Below are positions 40,431 to 50,870 of a stretch of DNA of 64,000 nt, in pieces. Source of the stretch: Cryptosporidium bovis (taxonomy: Eukaryota > Apicomplexa > Conoidasida > Eucoccidiorida > Cryptosporidiidae); contig VHIT02000034.1 in the NCBI GenBank assembly GCA_009768925.2, forward strand, positions 124,001-188,000, written 5' to 3'. The notes below the pieces were generated by a model. The model made no database searches. It saw nothing but the letters and a program-made list of their open reading frames with translations, and was not told the origin of the DNA. Position 1 is the first letter of the stretch, and the number at the start of each line of letters is the position of its first letter. Position numbers and translations under genes: made by a program.

Positions 40431-42818
40431 TTAGTCGCTGTCTGAGTCGCTTGAATTATTATCTATTGGAAAACTGATGTCATCAAAAACCTCTTGCCAT
40501 ATTTGGTCATTTATGGTTTTAGAGTTTTCACTGTTGTATAGATCAATATGTCTGTAATTTGAGGTAAAATCTCCATTATTGTTGAATTCAATCGACTCAA
40601 AGGGAGAGTGATGTTCGGTACACATTGGATCTTTGTAAATCGGATTATCTATGTTTAAATAACATGGTCTAATCCAGGTATAAATTATGGTTTCTAACCA
40701 AAGAATTGTTAAACAGGGTATGTTATTTTCAACTGCATTATGGTACTTTTGAGTATAAAGTTGTTCGCAAATGCAGTAGTTAGGCAAAACGGGGTTTGAA
40801 TCACAACCATTAGAAGCAGTATTTTGGTTTTTGTTGGTGTTATCTTCTAAAATGCATGACCCAAAATATCTACACCACTTGTATAAATCAGTTTCTTTGA
40901 AATCGTACAAGAATTTGTTTTTAAAGCCAGTAAATTGTATCTTAGAATCCATTAATACGTTCTTTCTCATAACCTTTATTATATTTGAAACATTAGGTGC
41001 ATATTTATATACGTCTTCTATAGCGTTATTATTACAATCAACATTCAAATACTCAAGTTTACCACTTTTTTGTTTTGAAATGCAACAGTTAAATTCAATG
41101 AAATAAGCTTCGTGAATTGCCTCGAGTATTTTTTGAAGTATGACCAATTGTTGGTCCTTTTCGTCTCCTATAATTTCTTTTATTACTTGAAAAAGTTTAA
41201 CCCGAGGTGATGTTGAACAGTCTTCAATGTTTTCATTTTCAGAAACTGTACTATGAGTAATACCGGATTCTTTTTCCAGTTCCGACCCAGATTCCTGTCT
41301 ACATCTCTTCTTATTTAAATACCTATTCCATTTATTGTTTGTTCTAAAAGTGGAAATGTATCTTGAAAAATTATGTGGATCATTTGTAATGTTGTTGCTT
41401 GGAAAAAAATTGTAAGGATATACCTTTAAAAGGGAATTAATATCAGTCCAAGCCTGTTCAATGTCATCTAAGATAATAAGTGATCTGTGATCATGAGGAA
41501 ATAATGTACTCAAGCTTTTAATATTTGAATCTATAAATCCATTATTTCTATAAAATATCCTATTTGGACTGAAAAAACGAAGTTCAGGGTCCAAAATTCT
41601 CAGTGACATATATGCATGATACTCCGTTCCCATTGTATACATATATATTTCATACTTATCTTTTGACAATGTTTTCAGCATATTCAATACTCCCGGCCTG
41701 AGTTTGTAATAACCACATGACCAATTCAAATCGCTATCATAAGGTATGCAAAATATCAAGCTCTCCAGCAACTTAAAATACAAATCTTGCGTTGCATTGC
41801 TAAATTCACTATTTCCATTGGTAGTATAATGCGGCAAAGAGTTAAATCCTTCTGGAAGTAATTCATTTTTAGTCGGCTTTTTCCCCATTAGTACAACACT
41901 ACCGAAATACTTCTTATATGTTTCGTCATTAATCCCGCAACTCATTATCGTTTTTATGTCAATATGGGATTCATAAAATGGTAATTCTTTTGATTTTTTA
42001 CAACTGCCATCCCATAATAACACTGTTTTGTCGCTATTAAATTTATTCCTTATTTCAGGTAAATTGGACGTTGCATGTATAAGTGTATTATCCAAGTCAA
42101 GTACGAGGCTTAATTTATTTTTTAAATACAAAAGCTCATATATAAAAAGCTTTTCTTGTTCATTTACATATTCTCTATTAAATTTTATATCTACATCATT
42201 CGAAATAAAGCCTGCACTTATTATACTATTATCTGTATTTGTTTTTCCATATTTAGCATTTGTGACTTTTGTATTATTATCATATAAATTCCTATTGTTA
42301 CAAACTTTAATCCTGTCATCCTTGTTTGAGTTATTATCCAGTACATATCCACATTCAGCACATATTCCACTTACAAATGTTGTATGATCACATGAATAGT
42401 ATCCGAAACACAATTTTCCTTTTATATTAGACTTATTTTCTAGTGGTCCGTTAATTAAATTCAATTTCAGTGAATAAACTCTTTCTTTTTCACTAGTTTT
42501 ATTATTCACAAATTCATTACAGTTATTTTCGCGTCTAATATCATTTTCATCATCATCAATACCTACATAATACACAGTGTTGTCTTCAATATTAATTTCC
42601 TCTCTAATTATTCCGCATTTTTTTGGAGTATAACAATCTCTCACCCTTCCATTGCATATTGACTTTATTTTACCAATCAACTTGTTGTCATCGTTGTATA
42701 TCTCCAATATTATTTCCCCTGGTTTTATTTTATCATCTTTGTACTTCTTCCATTCTAATCTTATTGGAAATTCTACTTCTTCTCTCGATATTCTTATCTG
42801 AATCACATTTTCATTCAT
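40431..42818 (-). CDS. FCP1: FCP1-type RNA polymerase II CTD phosphatase
   Basis: This is a single-exon protein of 795 residues. The FCP homology domain carries the catalytic DxDxT motif D241-L-D243-N-T245 in LVLDLDNTLIHAT, followed by YYKLRPGVLNML, YMYTMGTEYHAYMSLRILDP, FSPNRIFYRNN and SLIILDDIEQAWTDINSLL. A Cys-rich CAECGYVLD block with a preceding CDHTTFVSG lies before it, as in FCP1, and the N-terminus resembles the lipoyl-like fold of that family. A BRCT-type domain near 620-720 (YKWCRYFGSCILED, CLTILWLETIIYTW) completes the FCP1 order. FCP1 removes Ser2/Ser5 phosphates from the polymerase II tail and recycles the enzyme in the nucleus. The acidic C-terminus SSDSDSD resembles the FCP1 TFIIF-binding tail. 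Inserts are Asn-rich. Confidence 0.93.
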   Translation of the reverse strand: MNENVIQIRISREEVEFPIRLEWKKYKDDKIKPGEIILEIYNDDNKLIGKIKSICNGRVRDCYTPKKCGIIREEINIEDNTVYYVGIDDDENDIRRENNCNEFVNNKTSEKERVYSLKLNLINGPLENKSNIKGKLCFGYYSCDHTTFVSGICAECGYVLDNNSNKDDRIKVCNNRNLYDNNTKVTNAKYGKTNTDNSIISAGFISNDVDIKFNREYVNEQEKLFIYELLYLKNKLSLVLDLDNTLIHATSNLPEIRNKFNSDKTVLLWDGSCKKSKELPFYESHIDIKTIMSCGINDETYKKYFGSVVLMGKKPTKNELLPEGFNSLPHYTTNGNSEFSNATQDLYFKLLESLIFCIPYDSDLNWSCGYYKLRPGVLNMLKTLSKDKYEIYMYTMGTEYHAYMSLRILDPELRFFSPNRIFYRNNGFIDSNIKSLSTLFPHDHRSLIILDDIEQAWTDINSLLKVYPYNFFPSNNITNDPHNFSRYISTFRTNNKWNRYLNKKRCRQESGSELEKESGITHSTVSENENIEDCSTSPRVKLFQVIKEIIGDEKDQQLVILQKILEAIHEAYFIEFNCCISKQKSGKLEYLNVDCNNNAIEDVYKYAPNVSNIIKVMRKNVLMDSKIQFTGFKNKFLYDFKETDLYKWCRYFGSCILEDNTNKNQNTASNGCDSNPVLPNYCICEQLYTQKYHNAVENNIPCLTILWLETIIYTWIRPCYLNIDNPIYKDPMCTEHHSPFESIEFNNNGDFTSNYRHIDLYNSENSKTINDQIWQEVFDDISFPIDNNSSDSDSD

Positions 42819-44591
42819 ATCAGTGAAACTAGCCAGAAAATCTTATAATTTATCTGCTCAAAAGTTAGTTAAAATGCTTCGTATTTTTCACCCGTTAAAT
42901 CTTATTACTCCACACTTTATACTCTTCTCTGTAGCCGTTTGTACACATATATTATGACTTAATATATGCACCTAAAATTAAACTTGGCTCATATAATACA
43001 TAAACTATATTATCAAACAAACACTCAATCCTTGCTAATTAAAATTCACAATTACACTTATTATTATTATTTGCAGTTGCTTTCTTTACGTTTTTCGGTA
43101 CCATGAAATTCTGTATTTGGCGGTAAAATATAGCTTGTTTAACTTACAAATGATATTACACACGATTTTTTTACATTAGTTTTCCATTTAAGTGATGACG
43201 AGTAGATTGTTTTTCAGTTTAGATTTCCTCCTTTATAGTTTGTCTTCTGTTTTTCATTTGTATGTATTTTAAGATATCAACATCAATACTTGTGGCTATA
43301 TAAATAAAAAAATAAGCATAGTTGTTAGAGTAACAGCAAAATTTGTATTAATGATGACTCAATTAATGTTACATCATTGTATTTCTATTGAAACAAGTGT
43401 AGTTTTCAGCAATAATTAACTTATATTTGTTTCCATTCATAAAGTGTGAATTGTTAATATAATAAGACGTACACAACTAACCTTGTGAATTGAGTTTTGC
43501 TTATTTCTGCGCTACTTTCGTACTTGAAATACGAAAAGTCAAACATCAAAAACCACAAATATTACATGTAGGAGAGGAAAAGACATTATGGGATGGTCCT
43601 TTTCTACCCTCCACTGACCTAATATTGTCAAAGTATTAAACAGTATACAGTTTAAAACACAAAAAAAAGTCAGAGGGAACAGAAATGAGAATATGCAAGA
43701 ACTCATGACAAAATAAACAATTAAATACATCTCAGTAATGCATTGTACATGTCCCACTATTTACACAAACTTGTTTCTTTAATTTACCTCAAAGAGTAAC
43801 TAAATATTAAATATATGTTTAGAATAATTACAATGATTATTATTACCAACATTTGTTTTATTTGATATCAAAACAGTAATTATTGCGTCTAAATTCAATA
43901 ATAAAAATAATATGTTTCGCCATAGCCTTTCTCTAAAGTTAGTGTTCGTTTTTTAAAAGAATAAATCGTTAAGTTCAATTTGGATGTGAAATAGTTGGTG
44001 TATTTAGATAATAATAGTAATAATAGTAATAATAATAATAGTAATGACAGTACAATAAATAAATAAAAAGTGAAAGAGGTAGGTTTACGTGAAGAGGATT
44101 CATTTTTTCTCTCTCAAATATTCAAAACTAATGGTTTAATAAATAATATCATATCGAAATGATTATTCATTTATTTTCATTCCTTACATGTATGTGTCAT
44201 TTCACCATTTACACCTTTTATTTATGACTTCCAGTTAAATAATGTATCCCAATTCTTCCGATGTTTAAATTTAACCCTCTAATACTTCTTTTATTCTTTT
44301 TCCTAAGTTCATTGAACATTAAAAAACACTTTACTTTCAGTTTCCCAGCGCTTACTATAGTAACGACTTAAGATACATGTTTTACCACATAAAACTTAAA
44401 TATAATTGTGTCCCTATTTTGTTGTATTTGCAGTATAAAATGTACTTGTATATATGCTAATATACGCAGTTGTATATTTGGTGCAAGTAATACCACCCAA
44501 TTTCCTTTTTTAGTGAACCTTAATTTTAAACTTGCAAATTATCAGATGTTCAATATAATACAATGCAAACGGCATTTTCGACATCTACTGA
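42819..44591. other. Long intergenic region upstream of FCP1
   Basis: This spacer of 1.77 kb separates two minus-strand genes and is the second-longest here. I found no convincing exon. A 72-codon hydrophobic minus-strand frame at 43539-43757 has no family resemblance. An AAT/AGT repeat lies at 44009-44045 on the plus strand and reads Asn/Ser, but it has no surrounding open frame. An ATG with a good context on the minus strand at 43104 opens only 20 codons. Confidence 0.5.
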
Positions 44592-47240
44592 TTATACTGA
44601 ATTATTCCCAGATTTTGATGAAATAAATGGAAAACTAAATGATGTAGACATACCTTTACCTATCCATGTTGAGGTACTAGACGACGAAGTAGAGGAACTA
44701 TTAAGGCCTGAAGATTTAGAGAAAGAGGTTATTGAATCGGAAACTGGAGCGGATATCTTTGGTAAAAGAGGCGTGGTAGAATTGGAGTTGCTGGAAAATG
44801 TAGAAACTGAGCTGGATATAATTGTTGGATCCTCAGCAGTATCAGTTAAAGAGCTTATTTTTGGATAACAACTCAAGAAATGATCCGAATTCGAAACTGG
44901 AGGAGTTACAATACCACCTCCACCTCTTGGTTCAAACTCGAATGATTCTCTAACAATGTTGCTGCCAGTGGTTGTTCCTGTTTTCGCCATAACAGTAAAC
45001 GTATAGTTGTGGTCTCTAAATGTTCGATTTTGTCTTGTCGAATAATTGTTGTCCAACATTGTGCTTGAAGAACCATTGTTACTACTGTAACTATCGCTTC
45101 CAGCACAGACATCAATATTACCAATGTTATTGCTGCTACTGCTGCTATTACTGCTTACATCACATGCATTTGTGCATATTACAAACTTGTTACACCTAGA
45201 AGTATTATTATATGGAAGTGACTCCGTTAAAAATGTGTTATCCATGTTTCTTACCATACAAGTATCCAAAAAATCTTTCCCCGTAATACTGCTTTTCTGT
45301 GTGCCTTCTATCTCCATAGACGAGCCAGAATTGAAACCATCAAAACTAGTGCCTATACAACCAATGCTAATAGGTGAATTAAAGCTGGAACCAAAAGCAG
45401 CGTTTATGCAACTACTGATGATATTTTCATTACTTTTAATTCCACTGCCCTCGGAAGATGAAAAGTTTAAATCATTACCTCCTTGACGAGAGTTTTCACT
45501 GTTAACACTGCTACTTCCCCTTTCATAAGTAGATGATATCGAGTTGTTTAAACCGTTATTTCGAGTAGAGTTATTAGCCACAGAATTAATGATTTCTTTA
45601 TGTTCGCTCTCTATTCTTGGTAAATTTAAGTCATCAAAGTTATATAATCTCCCAATTCTAATGGTGTTTATTACAAATCCACTGTCGCCAGTTACACCAC
45701 CACCTATTCTAACAGTTGAGTTAGAAACACGAGTTGAAACAGAATCGGAGTTATTGTAGGTAGCAAGCTCGCCCCTAGGGGATCCATTCCTTACTTCCTC
45801 ATTGCTTCTTCCAGCTGAGAGTCCAATATCATTTCCCAAAGTTGTGGGAACTCCTCTTTCCGAAATGCCAGACGCCCCAGAACCGTTAATGTTAGTGTTG
45901 TAGTTATTATTCAAATTACTGCTTGCATCTAAGTTATTGTTACCACCTAAAACAAAGCTGTCTTGTTCATCATTTTGATGTTTTGGTGAACCAATGGGAA
46001 GCTCTTTAATACCAAGGCTAGGGGAACAAGGTTCATCTGACAGTCTCAAATTGACTACGGTTCTTCCAACTTGTAAAGACAAATTATGATTACTCTCAAT
46101 AGCTTGTGGCCTTCTTACAGAAACTAACGTGCCAAACTTAGAGTCGTGATCCTCTAACATAAAATTCTCATTCCTGTATCTTATCGTGGCATGATATCTA
46201 GATATACTCACATCAGAAATTCTAACGTCGGATTCATGCCCACGTCCAAGTTTAAGATCTTTTTTTTCTGCCATGCTAACAACATGAACTCCTCTATGTA
46301 CATTCCCATATATATTCTCCAATACAATAAATGGAGGCCTAGTTTTGGGCACGTTTACTATATTAACTCTGGAACCTTTAATAGAAGCAGAAGACGGAAG
46401 AGGACTCTTGCAAAGCTCGCATTGAAGTTGTCTGAAAAAGAATGTGTCTCTTGAATTGTTATCGTTGGTTAAGTTAAGTCTTCCATTGATCCAATGTCTA
46501 AGGCATTCAAGATGAACAAATTTTATTGAACCTCTACATTGACACGGGCACAATAAAGGATCATCCTCTTGCTCACCTTCAGTTAAACATATCCTACACT
46601 GCATTGTTAAGGATTCATCCAACGTAGGCTCTATAATGCTGGTTTCTGTCTCATCTAATCTTAATTCTGGTACCTGATCACCACTTCTAACCAATTGTTT
46701 AACTCTAAGTTTAAATCTACCTAATTTAACCAAGTCATTTTGTTGAAGAGCATATGATTTATTTGGAAGATCTCTAACTATTAACCATACTTTTTTCGGA
46801 ATTAACTGCTTATCATTGCATACACCAAGACTTCGATCTGCTGGAAAAGCTATATATTTTCCATCTATAGTAGTTTTTATTGATAATAAATAATCTCCTT
46901 GAGAAGGCAATTCATCTTCATCACTTAAAATCATACATTCTGTGCTCTGTCTGAATATTTTGCTGCTCCTATTTATTAAAAATCTTTTATTGTTTATGTG
47001 ATGCGCTTCGTAGTCAAATAATTCATGAGAATCTCTGGACCATGTAGTTGTTTCTATAATCAGGCCCATGCCTCCTTCCTCCATTATTCCTGACCCATTG
47101 ATATTCTCCATACTATTCCCTGAGGAGGATGACGTTGTTGTTGTTCCTCTTCTAACCATTCCCATTATATTTGGTATATTATCTTCCTGTGGGCTGTCTT
47201 CACTCATACTAGCATTAATGTTAATTTGATCTATCTCCAT
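44592..47240 (-). CDS. FHA plus RING-CH (RINGv) domain protein
   Basis: This is a single-exon protein of 882 residues. A RING-CH zinc domain lies at about 212-278 with C4HC3 ligands (CRICLTEGEQEDDPLLCPCQC, cut here to key Cys; then HLECLRHW and CELC). It is followed by an FHA domain at about 306-385 (LKLGRGHESDVRISDVSI, SRYHATIRY, LEDHDSKFGTLV), which has the phosphothreonine-binding G-R, S-R-H and N/S-x-G pattern. RING-CH domains are E3 ubiquitin ligases, usually in membrane MARCH proteins; here no membrane span is seen. An FHA reader beside the ligase suggests phospho-dependent substrate or partner choice, which is inference. The C-terminal 480 residues are Asn/Ser-rich and probably disordered. 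The first 200 residues contain a second, FHA-like segment (LIPKKVWLIVRD, LVKLGRFKLRVKQLV). Confidence 0.9.
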   Translation of the reverse strand: MEIDQININASMSEDSPQEDNIPNIMGMVRRGTTTTSSSSGNSMENINGSGIMEEGGMGLIIETTTWSRDSHELFDYEAHHINNKRFLINRSSKIFRQSTECMILSDEDELPSQGDYLLSIKTTIDGKYIAFPADRSLGVCNDKQLIPKKVWLIVRDLPNKSYALQQNDLVKLGRFKLRVKQLVRSGDQVPELRLDETETSIIEPTLDESLTMQCRICLTEGEQEDDPLLCPCQCRGSIKFVHLECLRHWINGRLNLTNDNNSRDTFFFRQLQCELCKSPLPSSASIKGSRVNIVNVPKTRPPFIVLENIYGNVHRGVHVVSMAEKKDLKLGRGHESDVRISDVSISRYHATIRYRNENFMLEDHDSKFGTLVSVRRPQAIESNHNLSLQVGRTVVNLRLSDEPCSPSLGIKELPIGSPKHQNDEQDSFVLGGNNNLDASSNLNNNYNTNINGSGASGISERGVPTTLGNDIGLSAGRSNEEVRNGSPRGELATYNNSDSVSTRVSNSTVRIGGGVTGDSGFVINTIRIGRLYNFDDLNLPRIESEHKEIINSVANNSTRNNGLNNSISSTYERGSSSVNSENSRQGGNDLNFSSSEGSGIKSNENIISSCINAAFGSSFNSPISIGCIGTSFDGFNSGSSMEIEGTQKSSITGKDFLDTCMVRNMDNTFLTESLPYNNTSRCNKFVICTNACDVSSNSSSSSNNIGNIDVCAGSDSYSSNNGSSSTMLDNNYSTRQNRTFRDHNYTFTVMAKTGTTTGSNIVRESFEFEPRGGGGIVTPPVSNSDHFLSCYPKISSLTDTAEDPTIISSSVSTFSSNSNSTTPLLPKISAPVSDSITSFSKSSGLNSSSTSSSSTSTWIGKGMSTSFSFPFISSKSGNNSV

Positions 47241-47382
47241 TATAAATACTATATATATATATATACATATATATATTTGGTACTACTTCACTTATATAGG
47301 CCAATCTTACTTCATTCACAGATTTATAATAATTAAATTCAAGTAGTTATTCGTAATTTTCTTCTCTTCAACAAATGAATGT

Positions 47383-47423
47383 ATATACATGTATATACAT
47401 ATGTGTATATATACATGTATATA

Positions 47424-47484
<61 letters not shown>

Positions 47485-47486
47485 TA
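47383..47486. repeat. TA-rich microsatellite
   Basis: About 100 bases of TATATA interrupted by a few C and G (TGTATATA, TACATATA). It lies 140-250 bp upstream of the FHA/RING-CH start, and a further shorter TA block sits at 47251-47277, directly before the ATG. Confidence 0.9.
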
Positions 47487-48105
47487 CAAATACATATATC
47501 TATGCATTTATGGAATACACTTTATGTATTCATAATACACGTATACTTTAACACTACATAAATGTATATATTTGTCACCGAATTAAGAGATACTTTCCTT
47601 CACAAATAGTGAGAGAAGAAGCAATAGTTGAATCCAATATAGATATACGATGAGTTGATTATATCCTGAAAAAATATTTATATTAAGTTCCTCTTCTATT
47701 TATAGTTAGTCTCAGATTATATTTATTATTTTCATTAAACTAGATTTATTTTTTTTGAAATAATTCACTGTTTCTGTGTAAATCAAAAAAATAAGGAAAT
47801 AAAAGTAACATTAATTGTAATCACTTCCTTTCTTCAAAGTTTCTTGTTACTCATTTATCCCCCCTTTATAGACAGGTTCCTCTTTTTAAGCTTGTTGTTT
47901 GGAGTATACACTTTTGTACTTCTAATTATGTGGTCAAATCACACAATATTTCAAAAAGTTCCTTCAAATATTCTATTTTTATACTAACTTTTATAAATAT
48001 AATTATTTTTTAGTTCTTTTTACTAAGGAACTCTAATTTTCTAAAGCTTACTCATTCTAATTGGAATCAGAGGGTATTATCCCTTATTTTCTGTGTGTTA
48101 TGATG

Positions 48106-48112
48106 TGGCGCC
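48106..48112. promoter_or_regulatory. E2F-like TGGCGCC motif
   Basis: TGGCGCC followed by TTTC, in the divergent spacer left of the V-ATPase c'' gene. Function is inferred. Confidence 0.35.
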
Positions 48113-48162
48113 TTTCTAGGTCCCGAGGAGTTAAAAGTTTTTAATACTAGAGGGGTAAGTAT

Positions 48163-48173
48163 GCGCGCCAAAA
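48163..48173. promoter_or_regulatory. E2F-like GCGCGCCAAAA motif
   Basis: On the minus strand it reads TTTTGGCGCGC, an exact match to the classical E2F consensus TTTSGCGC. It lies 57 bp from the TGGCGCC at 48106. Confidence 0.5.
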
Positions 48174-49432
48174 GTGGGGTCTTAATTTGAGGTTAATGAA
48201 GTGACTTAAATATGTTAGACATCGAATTTAATTTAAAAATATAAAGAAGAGAATAAATAAATACGATTAAAATGTTGTGTTTTTGCATTTTTAACTGTAT
48301 GAGTACAGTATTAATACGTTATTACTCTTTTTTTTGTTCATTTTGTTTATTCACACTGTTGATTTGATATCTATATATTGCCTTGTTACAATACAATTTT
48401 CATAGTTTTTCAGCACTTTTTCTCTTACTCTCTTCTGACCTAAAGGAATCAATATTTAAGGATTTGTCTGAAAAGGACAGCGCAAACAAGCTTACTTTTT
48501 TTTTTTGTTTTAAGAAGAGGGAGACGTATTCAGTTTCTCTATTGCAGAATGCCGTAAAACTACACAGGGTTGTTCTTGTACATGTTACTTTCACAGACAC
48601 AGTTCGTTCACAAACATGAAATATACCTGCAAATGAGAAAGAAATAAGACAAAATTTGTGTCGAAAGGTTTGAAATATAGTTGAATACAAAGGAAACAGG
48701 GAAGTGAACGAAAACAATTATTCAAATGAACGAGTTGAAAGAAAATAACCAGTGTATTTGATTTGAGTGTATTACTTATACAATAAGACAGCTGCTACTT
48801 AACAATGAATTGATTTAATACCTACACAAATATTTAGTATTATAATACAATGCTTAAATTAAGCTGCATAAAATCATCACTTTTCACCATTAAATAATCT
48901 ACTGCCTAGTTTTGTCTAAATTATTTTTTTAATGGTTGTCCTAATAACAACCAACAAGTTTGCGTTTGTATAATAAAAACTAATTGTTAATTATATTAAC
49001 GATAATGTGACTTTGCAATATCATCATTTCATCATTGTATTCAACTAACAATAGCCTTGATTTTTTTTTGTTTACACCAAATTCATGTTTAATATTTTTA
49101 ATTGTTAGGCGGGCATATAAGGCGGGATTAGTGTTTAATATTGCACCAACTAGATTTGTATATTATCAAATTTATGACAAATAAGTATATGTAACTCAAT
49201 AAGTACTTTTTATTTTAATAAATGAACTAAATAAAGGAGTGGAATTGGAAGTGGAGGCAAAAATAGTAAATTATTGCAAAAAGGTAATAATTAACAAGAA
49301 ATAGATAAAAATTGAAAGCGAAATAATTTAAGTAGCAAGGAAAGAGATAAGAATACTGATATTGCAGATTCAATTGTAATCACAATCAAGAAGCCTTCTT
49401 AGAGCGAAATATTACGGTAAAAACATTGTTGG

Positions 49433-49440
49433 GGCGCCAA
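49433..49440. promoter_or_regulatory. E2F-like GGCGCCAA motif next to V-ATPase c''
   Basis: The motif lies about 55 bp upstream of the ATG at 49493, in the position expected for a proximal promoter element. Confidence 0.45.
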
Positions 49441-49492
49441 ACGTTCACATTGTAAATACATTTAACCATTAGAAATAAATATAAAAATAAAA

Positions 49493-50038
49493 ATGAGTTA
49501 CCAGACATACTCTGAAGTAATTTTATCGATACCACCACTACACTTTGCATATTTAGGTGTAGTTTTGTGCATAGTTCTTTCGACTTTTGGAGCGGGATGG
49601 GGAATATTCACAACTGGTAATTCTCTAGTAGGAGCAGCACTCAGATCTCCAAGAATCCGTTCGAAAAATCTTATTTCGGTTATTTTCTGCGAGGCAACAG
49701 CTATATATGGTGTTATTGCAACTTTTTTGCTTATATCTAAAATAAAATCACTTCCAGATATTGATTTGGTGTCTGGTCAACCTATGAATGCTTGGGAGGC
49801 TCAAATAATTAAATCATCTTGGATTTTACTTTGTTCTGGACTAACTATTGGTTTATCTAATTTGTTTTCCGGAATAAGTGTTGGAATAACTGGTAGTTCT
49901 ACTGCTCTTGCAGATGCCCAAAAAGGAGAGCTCTTTTCAAAAATGCTAATAGTTGAAATTTTTGCAAGTGCTTTGGGTCTCTTTGGTATGATTGTTGGCT
50001 TTTACCAACTCTCTCTCGCCGAATTCCCAAGTAAATAA
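49493..50038 (+). CDS. VMA16: V-ATPase proteolipid subunit c'' (21 kDa)
   Basis: This is a 181-residue single-exon protein with four hydrophobic helices: 19-39, 58-83, 107-131 and 150-174. It has the c''-type sequence FGAGWGIFTTGNSLVGAALR, SPRIRSKNLISVIFCEATAI and SNLFSGISVGITGSSTALAD. The proton-carrying Glu is E67 in FCEATAIYG, the counterpart of yeast Vma16 E108; a second Glu, E155 in IVEIFASALG, is also kept as in yeast (E188). It forms part of the rotating membrane ring of the vacuolar H+-ATPase. It lacks the extra N-terminal helix of the yeast protein, as in many species. It is identified with high confidence. Confidence 0.97.
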   Translation: MSYQTYSEVILSIPPLHFAYLGVVLCIVLSTFGAGWGIFTTGNSLVGAALRSPRIRSKNLISVIFCEATAIYGVIATFLLISKIKSLPDIDLVSGQPMNAWEAQIIKSSWILLCSGLTIGLSNLFSGISVGITGSSTALADAQKGELFSKMLIVEIFASALGLFGMIVGFYQLSLAEFPSK

Positions 50039-50618
50039 AATATTCAATTAAAGAAAATCAAAGTTAGAATAGTAATATTTATGAATAGAGTGATGCATCA
50101 TTTTCAACAAAGCCAAAATACTCTATATTAATACAATGTCCCATGTTTAAATGTGATAAATTATTATTATATCAATTTAACTTCTTTGTTTAATTACTTT
50201 TTTTAGTTGCTTTTCAAGTTCGAATGTTAACTTTAAATAAAAAGTTTAATATTTCTGATGACTTTTTTCAAGATTATACTATTTTCCCTGTTGCTGTTTA
50301 ACTTTCAACCGCAATTATTCCACCTATATTCAGCTCATTGTAATTGAATTGCATCACTTTCACGGCTATATTTATACCTTGTAGAATAATAAGCAATTAC
50401 TTGTGACATGCTGAAAGGAATCATTACATTTATATCCTGTAAACACGCAAACACAGAGAGAAAACAATATAAAAATTTAATGGTTTGTAAATATCCTAAT
50501 ATATATTACATTCATCAAACCTATGAAGTAATTGACATTGATGGAAAACAAAAATAAATAAGCAAATTGTCACAACTTTTAATTTTCATTAAATTTTTAT
50601 TTTGTAATCCATATTATC
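50039..50618. other. Convergent gap between the V-ATPase c'' and small membrane protein genes
   Basis: AT-rich sequence between two 3' ends. No exon, RNA gene or repeat was seen. Confidence 0.5.
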
Positions 50619-50870
50619 CTAGTACTCTTTCATTATAGGCGGAGCTTTCTCCTCAAACCTTGTTGGAGTGTCTGTGTCCATAGCTAAACCGACAATAAAT
50701 ATTACTAATGAAGTAAATGAGAAAACCAGTAACACCGCAGATATATTAAATGGTGTTATCCTCAGGTTTCTCTGGATTCCAGTTCCGTCAACAGTCGATT
50801 CATCCTGAACCTCAGCTAAAACACTAATAAACGATATAAAAAATAAGTATAGAATTTTTTTGAGTATCAT
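50619..50870 (-). CDS. Small signal-peptide plus one-span membrane protein
   Basis: This 83-residue protein has a clean signal peptide (residues 1-19, ILYLFFISFISVLA), a short polar lumenal part with the sequon NIS, one strong membrane span (about 42-63) and a short tail AMDTDTPTRFEEKAPPIMKE. The order and the MD-x-D/P residues just after the span recall the C-terminal end of V-ATPase accessory proteins such as ATP6AP2, whose span is followed by MDPGYDS. The similarity is short and may be chance. Its position next to a V-ATPase subunit gene is suggestive but gene neighbourhood carries little meaning in this lineage. It has an ATG start and a good length-to-composition fit for a real gene. Confidence 0.75.
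   Translation of the reverse strand: MILKKILYLFFISFISVLAEVQDESTVDGTGIQRNLRITPFNISAVLLVFSFTSLVIFIVGLAMDTDTPTRFEEKAPPIMKEY

Larger units (their letters stand above)
47241..49492. promoter_or_regulatory. Longest spacer: divergent region between FHA/RING-CH and V-ATPase c'' genes
   Basis: At 2.25 kb this is the largest gene-free stretch. The left end is a long TA microsatellite. The right half carries TGGCGCC at 48106, GCGCGCCAAAA at 48163, GGCGGG at 49108 and 49121, and GGCGCCAA at 49433, all E2F-like. At 48400-48660 both strands are open for 70-100 codons, and on the minus strand a good acceptor and a GTAAGC donor bracket an exon-like stretch. No gene could be assembled there. Confidence 0.5.

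Noticed and set aside
43539-43757. A 72-codon hydrophobic minus-strand frame upstream of FCP1
   Set aside because: Its composition is what AT-rich DNA gives by chance (F, L, I, V, C); no conserved pattern.
44009-44060. Asn/Ser-coding AAT/AGT run that could mark an exon
   Set aside because: The surrounding sequence has stops in that frame within a few codons and no usable splice sites; simple repeat only.
47379-47561. 60-codon frame of Tyr/Ile/Met
   Set aside because: It is a translation of the TA microsatellite.
48383-48619. A 78-codon plus-strand frame in the longest spacer
   Set aside because: It starts at TTG rather than ATG, and the exon-like signals lie on the other strand; no recognisable protein.
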